Assembly: GCA_003218935.1 (NCBI GenBank)
Contig: QHPA01000073.1
Location: 1-18,122 of the forward strand
Direction: 5' to 3'
Origin: Verrucomicrobiota bacterium
Lineage (GTDB): Bacteria > Verrucomicrobiota > Verrucomicrobiia > Limisphaerales > AV2
Length of the DNA stretch: 18,122 bases
Shown: piece after piece, positions 7,920-13,864 of the stretch
How the letters are laid out: each line of letters begins with the position of its first letter
How positions within the stretch are numbered: the first letter of the stretch is position 1
Translations under genes and position numbers: made by a program
The notes under the pieces: generated by a model
What the model was told of the DNA's origin: nothing
The model's input: the letters and a program-made list of their open reading frames with translations, nothing else
Databases searched by the model: none

Positions 7920-8942
7920 CTAGCCGGTCCGCCGGCACAGAAATACGCCTTCCTCCTCCGAAGGAGTAATCCACTGATCGAGTACCGTTATCCCATGTCC
8001 CTGGAGCAGTCCGCCAACACGATCCGGCGTGTAGCGATAGGAAAAGAACAAACGCACGGCGTCACCGCCACGAAATTCAAACTGCTCATCCGCCGCCTGA
8101 ATACAGCGCCGTTCTTTGAAATGGAACTCCGCGATTACGCGTCTCAAGCCTGTTCCTTGCGGACAGGCTTCGACGCCAAATCGAAACTCTCCGTCGCTTC
8201 TCTCCACGCCCAGGTCCAGCAGAAACGCCATCAGCCAGTCGCGTGTTAGCTTATTGTCATACTGCGGCAGGATGCGTTGAACGCCGGCGGCATAGTCGCG
8301 GCCAGGAGCCAGATTGGCGCCGAGCAGAAGGCTGTCGTGCGGGCGAAGCAGAGCGGCGAGTCGCGGCAGAATGAGTTGCGGCTCAAAGTTGGGCAGCATC
8401 CCGAAAAACGTGATCAGCCGGCTCGCGTCTGGCGGACATTGCCGTTCAAAAACAGCCGCTGAATCGTCTGCCTCGGCCAGATCGCAGAGGAGCGGAAAAC
8501 AAACCTCCGCGCCAACGACCGCCGAGACCGTTTGGCAGGCCCCCAAAACCATAGCCAGACTGACATCGCACGGTGAATAGCTCAGGTGTTTGCCGTCCTG
8601 GTTGAGCAGCTTTAACAGCTGCGTGTCCTTTTGACCGCTGCCGCAACCCAAACCGATTACGTGGATGCGTTGTGCCGTCGTCAATCGCGCCGTTGCCACA
8701 AACGCTTTCTCATACGTCTCGGCGCAGTTCGGGTCGGTGCGCGCCGGTGAATGCGCCTCGTGCAACGCGAGCCATTTTCCAGTGCCCTTGATGCTGTCGT
8801 AGAGAAACTTATGATTGATCCGGCGCGTCCTCAACGATGCCAGCAGCGCCCGCTGCACGTTTTCTGGAAACTGGCTGGCGTGAACCGCCACCTGGACAAT
8901 CGGTCGCACGAGCCATTCTTGGACGGAGTGGGAGGGGAACAC
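7920..8942 (-). CDS. EgtD-like SAM-dependent methyltransferase (Methyltransf_33 family)
   Basis: This protein belongs to the family of L-histidine N-alpha-methyltransferases (EgtD, DUF2260), which make hercynine for ergothioneine synthesis. Visible features are NHKFLYDSIKGTGKWLALHE (about 43-62), the SAM loop GLGCGSG (97-103), PCDVS (124-128) and FFGMLPNFEP (179-188), which corresponds to the family's FpGStiGNfeP motif with changes. The predicted start is GTG at 8942 (340 aa); in-frame GTG codons 11 and 17 residues further in are also possible, and none has a clear ribosome-binding site. No egtB or other ergothioneine gene is in the window. The EgtD motifs are divergent, so the substrate may not be histidine. 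The start lies only about 15 bp from the edge of a large palindromic repeat, so its promoter may overlap that element. Confidence 0.8.
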   Translation of the reverse strand: MFPSHSVQEWLVRPIVQVAVHASQFPENVQRALLASLRTRRINHKFLYDSIKGTGKWLALHEAHSPARTDPNCAETYEKAFVATARLTTAQRIHVIGLGCGSGQKDTQLLKLLNQDGKHLSYSPCDVSLAMVLGACQTVSAVVGAEVCFPLLCDLAEADDSAAVFERQCPPDASRLITFFGMLPNFEPQLILPRLAALLRPHDSLLLGANLAPGRDYAAGVQRILPQYDNKLTRDWLMAFLLDLGVERSDGEFRFGVEACPQGTGLRRVIAEFHFKERRCIQAADEQFEFRGGDAVRLFFSYRYTPDRVGGLLQGHGITVLDQWITPSEEEGVFLCRRTG

Positions 8943-8956
8943 AAGATTTCGCCGGG

Positions 8957-9180
8957 CCTCTCTATGAACCCCCCCTCACCTCTTCTCTCTCCCCCAATGG
9001 GGGAGAGATTTCCCCGGAATGAACATTCGCGCGTTGAAGCCCCTGAGCCGAGGAAAAACATCGAACGTCCAACATCGAACATCGAACGCCGAAGTGAGCG
9101 AGGAGTCGCGATGCCATTCGATGTTCGGCGTTGGGTGTTCGATGTTGGATGTTCCTCTCGGTTCATGTAGAGGGAGAGGT
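8957..9180. repeat. Nested composite palindrome (dispersed intergenic repeat), type 2
   Basis: This element fills most of the 319-bp gap between the divergent methyltransferase and UvrB/C-motif genes. Three inverted repeats are visible. Outer arms lie at 8957-8970 and 9160-9173 (cctctctatgaacc against ggttcatgtagagg, 12 of 14 pairing). A perfect 10-bp stem with a 3-nt loop lies at 8986-9008 (tctctccccc-aat-gggggagaga). A long stem pairs 9064-9093 with 9124-9153 (27 of 30), built from iterations of an atcgaac-like unit. It is translatable in some frames but shows no protein-like composition. The remaining 81 bp up to 9261 hold no feature I can name beyond the expected upstream region of the plus-strand gene. 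Confidence 0.8.
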
Positions 9181-9261
9181 GTCGTCAAGCTGTGCCCGAT
9201 GGCTACCCAGGACACGCTTCGCGCGTTGACTTGCAGCAAAGCGCCGTCCATATTGCGACGC

Positions 9262-10023
9262 ATGAATTTCGACATCTCTCACCTCCTGGAGCAATGGGAT
9301 TACCAGCCGGGTGAGGTCGCCGTCAGAAAGTTCAAAGCCAAAGATGGCACCGAGAAAATTCAATTGCGCGTGGACCTCGGCCTGCTTCAAATGAATGCCA
9401 CGGGCCGGCCTGACGGCAAACGACCCTTCGGCCACGAATCGCTGCTCCAACACTACAAAGCCAGGCTGGAGAAGTATCGCCGGACGCATGGAGCGAGCAA
9501 CGACGGCTTCACCCTCAAAGCCGACGATTGCGCGAAACTCCAGCAGGAGGCCATTCAATATCACCACCGCTACAGTTGCCTGTTCCAGTTGGAGGATTAC
9601 GCCGGCGTGATCCGCGACACCGAACGCAACCTGGAAGTGTTTAACTGCGTCAACGACTACGCCGAATCAGACGAACTAGCCTGGTCGTTGCAGCAATTCT
9701 GTCCTCAGTTGCTCATGATGCGAATCCGGGCGAAGGGGATGCTGGCGTTGCGCGACGATAAGCACGGGGACGCGGTCGAAATGATTGAAGAGGGACTGGA
9801 TGAGATTCGGAATTTTTACCGGCGACATTCGCGGCAGGATTTGGCGGAACAAAGCGGCGAACTTCATTCATTGGAGGCGTGGCTTCAGGAGATCCGCACC
9901 AAACGCCCGCTCTCGGCGCGAGAAAAGCTCGAACATGCCCTCGACGAAGCGGTGCGGCGGGAGGATTACGAAAAGGCGGCGCAGGTCCGTGACGCGCTTC
10001 GTAATCTGAAACCCTCTCAATAG
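9262..10023 (+). CDS. UvrB/UvrC-motif protein, unknown function
   Basis: A 253-aa soluble protein starting MNFDISHLLEQWDYQPGEV. Its C-terminal 35 residues (REKLEHALDEAVRREDYEKAAQVRD) form a UVR motif, the helical hairpin by which UvrB and UvrC interact and which is also found in McsA and ClpC. The N-terminal part (about 1-60) contains KIQLRVDLGLLQMNATGRPDG; the middle (about 85-200) is helical and tetratricopeptide-like in composition (LFQLEDYAGVIRDTERNLEVF; AKGMLALRDDKHGDAVEMIEEGLDEI). I chose the ATG at 9262 because the frame upstream runs into the palindromic repeat. It ends 3 bp before the yqeY-like gene, so the two are probably co-transcribed. It is not a nuclease or helicase; an adaptor role is a guess from the UVR motif. 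Confidence 0.85.
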   Translation: MNFDISHLLEQWDYQPGEVAVRKFKAKDGTEKIQLRVDLGLLQMNATGRPDGKRPFGHESLLQHYKARLEKYRRTHGASNDGFTLKADDCAKLQQEAIQYHHRYSCLFQLEDYAGVIRDTERNLEVFNCVNDYAESDELAWSLQQFCPQLLMMRIRAKGMLALRDDKHGDAVEMIEEGLDEIRNFYRRHSRQDLAEQSGELHSLEAWLQEIRTKRPLSAREKLEHALDEAVRREDYEKAAQVRDALRNLKPSQ

Positions 10024-10026
10024 CCC

Positions 10027-10473
10027 ATGACACTGCTCGAACGCTTGTCGCAGGAACTCAAAGCCGCCATGCTGTCCAAGGACACCGAGCGCCTCTCCAC
10101 CCTTCGCCTGCTCAAGTCAGCCATCGGCTACGCCCAGATCGAACGCAAAACGGATACTCTGCCGGATGCCGAGGTCATTGCCATCATCCAGAAGGAAGTG
10201 AAGAAACGGCGCGAGGCCGTCGAGCAGTTTGAAAAGGGCGGACGCCCGGAGCTGGCCAGCAAGGAGAAACAGGAAATCCCGGTGCTCGAATCATTTCTGC
10301 CCAAGCCGCTCTCGGCCGAAGCACTGGAACAACTGGTTCGCGCCGCGATTCAGGAAACAGGCGCCACCGGCAAAAAGCAAATGGGGCAGGTCATCAAAGC
10401 TGTCCAGGCGAAAGCCGCCGGCCGCGCCGAAGGCAAGGTCATCAGCGAACTGGTCGGGAAACTTCTGCCCTGA
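10027..10473 (+). CDS. yqeY: GatB/YqeY-domain protein
   Basis: A 148-aa protein matching the YqeY family across its full length. It has the N-terminal helical half (MTLLERLSQELKAAMLSKD, then LSTLRLLKSAI), a central region rich in charged helices (EVKKRREAVEQFEKGGRPELA), and the C-terminal GatB-tail-like domain with the typical LPKPLSAEALEQLV and GKKQMGQVIKAV segments. The domain resembles the tRNA-binding tail of GatB, the amidotransferase subunit that corrects Glu-tRNA(Gln), but stand-alone YqeY has no catalytic module and its role is not firmly established. It starts 3 bp after the UVR-motif gene. Downstream it converges with the oxidase locus across 76 bp; I see no strong terminator in that gap. 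Confidence 0.93.
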   Translation: MTLLERLSQELKAAMLSKDTERLSTLRLLKSAIGYAQIERKTDTLPDAEVIAIIQKEVKKRREAVEQFEKGGRPELASKEKQEIPVLESFLPKPLSAEALEQLVRAAIQETGATGKKQMGQVIKAVQAKAAGRAEGKVISELVGKLLP

Positions 10474-10549
10474 CCTTTGCGCTGGTGACGTTGGTGAGAC
10501 GTCGGGTGAAGCGCCTCGACCTCTGGCAGGCAGGGACAGCATACTCAAA

Positions 10550-10978
10550 TTAATGTTGCGGGAAGATCTGGTAGAGGAGCAGATAGATCACCACGCCGGT
10601 CACGGAGACATACATCCAGAGCGGCCAGGTCCAGCGCGCGATTTTCTTATGGAGATCGAAGCGTTGCTTCACCGCCCGGGCCAGCGTCATCAGCACCAGG
10701 GGAACAATCACGACGGCCAGCACCGTGTGCGTCAGAAGAATCGTCAGATAGATCGGCCGAAACCATTCCGGCTTCTCAAAGCGCGTGACCGTCCGGACAG
10801 TGAAGTGATACGTGAGATAACAAATCAGAAAAATCGTGGAAGTTACGAACGCCGACACCATGCAGTTGCGGTGTGCGATTTTGTTGCCGCGTCGAATGAA
10901 GACATAACCCGTCGTCAGGAAAACCGCGCTCAGTCCGTTCAGACAGGCATTGACCGCCGGCAGATCGGTCAGGCTCAT
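10550..10978 (-). CDS. DUF420 membrane protein, CtaM/YozB-like oxidase assembly factor
   Basis: A 142-aa polytopic membrane protein of the DUF420 family. Four or five hydrophobic spans are visible (about 10-28, 41-62, 77-100, 117-138). Conserved histidines lie at loop or membrane edges: AHRNCM (His36), LTYHF, LLTHTVLA and FDLHKKIARWTWPLW. In Bacillus and Staphylococcus the DUF420 protein CtaM (YozB) is needed to mature heme-A-containing oxidase. Its position here as the last gene of the cox cluster agrees with that role. Its ATG overlaps the SCO stop codon in an ATGA arrangement, which indicates translational coupling. No cytoplasmic domain or signal peptide is visible. The family call is strong; the assembly role is by analogy. 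Confidence 0.88.
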   Translation of the reverse strand: MSLTDLPAVNACLNGLSAVFLTTGYVFIRRGNKIAHRNCMVSAFVTSTIFLICYLTYHFTVRTVTRFEKPEWFRPIYLTILLTHTVLAVVIVPLVLMTLARAVKQRFDLHKKIARWTWPLWMYVSVTGVVIYLLLYQIFPQH

Positions 10979-11613
10979 GGCTGTTTCTCCTTCAGTAGCA
11001 CGTGGATGGCCTCAAGAATTTTCTGCCGCGAAGACGGCTCCGCGCCCTCGAATGTGGCGCGGATACGCGCCTGCCTGTCCACGACCACGAACAACGTGCT
11101 GTGCACGAAGAGGTCGTCCTCGGATTTGCGCTGTTCCGGTTCCACTTCCTCGAGCGCCAACAGAAGTCCCTTGGTCGCCAGCCGGTAGAGATCGAGCTTT
11201 TTGCCAGTCAAAAAATACCAACGATCCACCGACGCGCCGAATCTTTCGGCGTAACGCTTCAAAACTTCCGGCGTGTCAAATTCGGGGTCGACGGTCAACG
11301 AAACCAGTTTCACCGGCTCCGACGCAGGCAAGGCCGCCTGCAGTTCACTCATCTGGCGGGTCATGTTCGCGCAGAGGCCGGGGCACCGTGTAAAAATGAT
11401 GTCGCCCACCCAGACCTGACCGCGCAAGTCGGCCAGCGAAACGAGGCGGCCAGACTGGTTGGTGAGCGAGAAACCAGGCACCGCGCCATAAACCGGCAGC
11501 GACGGATGCGGGCGGCCGAGCCTGGACGCGAGGAACGCGCCGACGATGGACACTATGACGAGGAGCAGTCCTCCCCAGACAACACATTCAATGGGGCGCG
11601 CCGGTCTGTTCAT
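10975..11613 (-). CDS. SCO1/SenC family copper chaperone for the Cu-A site
   Basis: A membrane-anchored thioredoxin-fold protein that delivers copper to, or keeps reduced, the Cu-A cysteines of CoxB. One N-terminal membrane anchor (about 10-29) precedes the soluble domain, which should face the periplasm. The copper site is complete: Cys77 and Cys81 in the CxxxC motif (FTRCPGLCANM) and His171 in FVHSTLF. The LVSLTVDPEFDTPEVLKRYAERF segment is typical of the family. Length (212 aa) is normal. It lies 30 bp downstream of coxB, its probable client, and overlaps the DUF420 gene by 4 bp. Confidence 0.95.
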   Translation of the reverse strand: MNRPARPIECVVWGGLLLVIVSIVGAFLASRLGRPHPSLPVYGAVPGFSLTNQSGRLVSLADLRGQVWVGDIIFTRCPGLCANMTRQMSELQAALPASEPVKLVSLTVDPEFDTPEVLKRYAERFGASVDRWYFLTGKKLDLYRLATKGLLLALEEVEPEQRKSEDDLFVHSTLFVVVDRQARIRATFEGAEPSSRQKILEAIHVLLKEKQP

Positions 11614-11643
11614 GAAAATTGAAACCGCAAACTCAACAGCCCG

Positions 11644-12450
11644 TCACTCGTAACTCTTGGGAGCTGTGCTCTTCCTGGCTTTCTCCGATTCCGCAGCCAG
11701 CCACTTGTCGAACTCCGCCTGCGAAACCACTTTGAGCATGCCTGACATACTATAGTGGCTGTTGCCGCAAAGCTGGGCGCAGGTGATTTTGTATTCCCCT
11801 TCCTGGGTCGGCGTGAACCAGGTGGGAATGCGCAAACCCGGGACGGCATCCTGGCAAACGCGCATGGAACGGATGGCGAAGCTGTGAATCACGTCCAACC
11901 CGGTGACATACGCAAGCACCGGCTTGTTCACCGGCACAACAAAGTTATCCATCACCACGACGTCGTCCCTGGCGTTGGGGTCGTTTGCCCGGTCAACGCC
12001 GAAGGGGTCACTGCCTCCGGACGCGGCGGCCAGGGCCTGGTCCTGCCGGCCCATGATTCCGTCCGGCCCCGCGTAATGCGCGTTCCAGTTGAATTGCTTG
12101 GCGAGCACGTGAATCACGGTGGACTCCTTCTCCGAAGGAGGTTTGGTCACTACTTTGGCCCAAAGCGGAACGGCAAAGCCGATCAGCAATATGGCCTCCA
12201 CCACCGCTACGCCGCCTTCGATCCAATTGGAAACGTGGCCCTTGACGCCGACGTAATCGGCCTTGGGATGTTTCGATTTGCGGAACCGGAAGATGGCGTA
12301 AAGGAAATAGGCGAACCAGCCCACAAAGAGCACCGCCATCAGGGCGTGGACGTAAACGATCAGGTCGTCAACGTGCTTGCCGTGCTCGGAAGCGAGGTAA
12401 GGCAGGTCCAGAAGCTTGTGCTTAAACCAGTAATCGAACGTGTTCGTCAT
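11644..12450 (-). CDS. coxB: Cytochrome c oxidase subunit II
   Basis: This subunit takes electrons from cytochrome c or a copper protein through the binuclear Cu-A centre. Two transmembrane helices (about 31-54 and 78-98) precede a periplasmic cupredoxin domain. The Cu-A ligands are His189, Cys224, Cys228, His232 and Met235 in the CAQLCGNSHYSM motif; the position normally held by Glu between the cysteines is Gln226. FNWNAHYAGPDG (120-131) is the aromatic region used in electron entry. Helix II (NWIEGGVAVVEAILL) lacks the common WTxxP pattern. There is no C-terminal heme c motif (CxxCH), so it is not a caa3-type fusion. The gene starts 3 bp after the small CxxC membrane protein gene, and coxB sits near the end of the cluster, not at its head. 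Confidence 0.95.
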   Translation of the reverse strand: MTNTFDYWFKHKLLDLPYLASEHGKHVDDLIVYVHALMAVLFVGWFAYFLYAIFRFRKSKHPKADYVGVKGHVSNWIEGGVAVVEAILLIGFAVPLWAKVVTKPPSEKESTVIHVLAKQFNWNAHYAGPDGIMGRQDQALAAASGGSDPFGVDRANDPNARDDVVVMDNFVVPVNKPVLAYVTGLDVIHSFAIRSMRVCQDAVPGLRIPTWFTPTQEGEYKITCAQLCGNSHYSMSGMLKVVSQAEFDKWLAAESEKARKSTAPKSYE

Positions 12451-12453
12451 TGC

Positions 12454-12729
12454 TCAAAGCTCTTTGGTTGATTCCGCCGCGGCCACCGGCACGGCCGCCA
12501 CACCGTTTGAGCCCGCTGCCCTCTTCGCCAGATAAACAAAAAACGCCGCGATGCCGCCCAAAACAAAAACCACCACGGCCAATAAACTCAGAATGCCCCA
12601 GTTCATCCCTTGGGCGAGGGCAGAATCGGATTTGCCGTAACAGGCCGCGCAGGCGAGCAACTCCTGCGGCGCCGCTATCATCACAACGACCGCCGTTATC
12701 CCGCACCAGCGTATGGCATTTATCAGCAT
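12454..12729 (-). CDS. Small membrane protein with CxxC motif in the cox cluster, unknown
   Basis: A 91-aa protein with a hydrophobic N-terminal segment that could be a signal peptide (about 4-20), then a CAACYGKSDSALAQGMNWG motif (about 27-45), one transmembrane helix (about 47-68) and a short Ala-rich tail. The ATG at 12729 overlaps the stop of the upstream gene in a TGATG arrangement; a GTG one codon earlier is the alternative start. It ends 3 bp before coxB. The cysteine pair should lie on the periplasmic side, so a redox or copper-handling role in oxidase assembly is plausible. I know no named family for it, and the role is inferred only from position and the cysteines. Confidence 0.75.
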   Translation of the reverse strand: MLINAIRWCGITAVVVMIAAPQELLACAACYGKSDSALAQGMNWGILSLLAVVVFVLGGIAAFFVYLAKRAAGSNGVAAVPVAAAESTKEL

Positions 12730-12935
12730 CACAGGTAACTGATATTTTTAAGCTTTCGCAGAATGGCTTTGGCATAGATAATTAATGCGAATCCCGCCAA
12801 CACCGAAACGAGCCCGCCAACCAATTCCGCTGTGTTCCCGTGGTCCTGGTAGTCCAGGAGCGACCACACGCCGAAGCCGAACGCCAGCAGAATCGACGCC
12901 GCTACAAACACAATATGGAACGCTTTAAGGGACAT
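12729..12935 (-). CDS. Small two-helix membrane protein in the cox cluster, unknown
   Basis: A 68-aa protein made almost entirely of two transmembrane helices (about 6-27 and 37-54) joined by a short acidic loop (DYQDHGNTAEL), with a basic C-terminus (RKLKN). It overlaps the end of coxD by 11 bp and the next gene by 1 bp, which argues for genuine translation within the operon. It has no cysteine or clear metal motif. A role as a small accessory subunit or assembly factor of the oxidase is possible but only inferred from location. Confidence 0.7.
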   Translation of the reverse strand: MSLKAFHIVFVAASILLAFGFGVWSLLDYQDHGNTAELVGGLVSVLAGFALIIYAKAILRKLKNISYL

Positions 12936-13284
12936 GGTGTGCTGGCGCGGCGTGAGCCGGCGGCGCCTGCCCGGTCGTGGTCGTCTGTTCCGGACTGTCG
13001 TTCATGGCCCAAATCGTCAACGCCATCAGCCCGACAAAGAAAAACGCGGTGAAAACGAGAATCGTATAAATCGGCTTCTTTTCAGAAACCAGATGCATGA
13101 AAAAGCCGGCGACCAAAGCGGCCTTCAACACGGCGATGATCAGCGCGAGACTGATGTTGCCAGCGTGTCCCAGGTTCACTCGCGAGACGGCGACCGTGAT
13201 GATCGTGCCGACGAGCAGCGCCACGAAGACGCCGATATAAACCTTCAGATGTTTCTTGATGTCGTGAGCATGTTTGTCGTCCAT
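12925..13284 (-). CDS. coxD: Cytochrome c oxidase subunit IV (prokaryotic type)
   Basis: A 119-aa small subunit of the aa3-type oxidase. Three transmembrane helices are visible (about 15-34, 43-66 and 71-93). The second contains ALIIAVLKAALVAGFFMHL, the hallmark of the prokaryotic COX4 family. The N-terminus is His/Lys-rich (MDDKHAHDIKKH) and cytoplasmic; the C-terminal tail is rich in Thr, Ala, Pro and His. The subunit has no redox centre and is thought to support assembly or stability. It begins 7 bp after coxC and overlaps the following small membrane protein gene. Confidence 0.92.
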   Translation of the reverse strand: MDDKHAHDIKKHLKVYIGVFVALLVGTIITVAVSRVNLGHAGNISLALIIAVLKAALVAGFFMHLVSEKKPIYTILVFTAFFFVGLMALTIWAMNDSPEQTTTTGQAPPAHAAPAHHVP

Positions 13285-13291
13285 AAAAAAA

Positions 13292-13831
13292 TCAGAACAA
13301 TCCGCCGATTTCCACTCGATTCGTGAAACGCACCGGATCGGTCTTCCACATTTTCGAGCCGGGCCCCCAGTAAAAGCTGTTCACCACCATGCCTCCCAAA
13401 ACGTGCAGGGCGTGCAGCCCCGTGAGCGTGAAATAAATAGCGTAAAACGTGTGCGACGCCGGGAAGTGGCCGTGATGGAATTTGGCGTTGTACTCGAACG
13501 CCTTGATGACCATGAACACCAGGCCAAGCAGAATGGTCGCGCCCATGTAGGCTTTGAATTTGCCGAATTCATTTAATTTGAGCGACGCCCACGCCATGAC
13601 CATTGTGATGCTGGACGTGATGAGCACCGCTGTGTTGGCCGTACCCAGCCAGACGTTCAGGTCCTTGGCCTCGCCATAAAGCCAGTTCATCGAACCCACC
13701 CGCAGCAGGATGTAAGAAGAAAACAGGGCCCCGAACAACATCACTTCCGAAGCCAGAAACAGCCAGATGCCAACTTTCGCATTGAACAGTCCCGTGTCTT
13801 CGCGGGGTTGAACTACGTAAGGTATGTCCAT
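13292..13831 (-). CDS. coxC: Cytochrome c oxidase subunit III, lacking the usual last helix
   Basis: Subunit III stabilises the D proton channel of CoxA. The protein (179 aa) starts MDIPYVVQP and carries four transmembrane segments (about 20-43, 62-83, 93-113 and 126-154). They match helices III-VI of the family, with the conserved Glu29 in ASEVMLFG and the HTFYAIYFTLTGLHALHVLGG signature. Members of the short CoxC class normally continue after the NRVEIxGLF region with a WHFVDxxWIFLFP helix. Here translation stops directly after GLF, 7 bp before coxD starts, so that helix is absent. The stop is followed by a run of seven T residues, and no reading frame beyond it encodes the missing helix, so a single-base error does not explain the loss. 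The gene lies 33 bp after coxA. Confidence 0.9.
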   Translation of the reverse strand: MDIPYVVQPREDTGLFNAKVGIWLFLASEVMLFGALFSSYILLRVGSMNWLYGEAKDLNVWLGTANTAVLITSSITMVMAWASLKLNEFGKFKAYMGATILLGLVFMVIKAFEYNAKFHHGHFPASHTFYAIYFTLTGLHALHVLGGMVVNSFYWGPGSKMWKTDPVRFTNRVEIGGLF

Positions 13832-13864
13832 GTCTGAGTGGGCCTTTCGTTTTCTTTTCTGCCT

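Noticed and set aside
8986..9008. Perfect 10-bp hairpin considered as a rho-independent terminator
   Set aside because: It lies between two divergent gene starts with no gene ending nearby and has no T-run on either side; it is better explained as part of the composite repeat.
9019..9261. N-terminal extension of the UVR-motif protein into the repeat
   Set aside because: The added 81 residues are translated repeat (Ser/Arg/Asn iterations) and the remaining protein begins naturally at MNFDISHLL.
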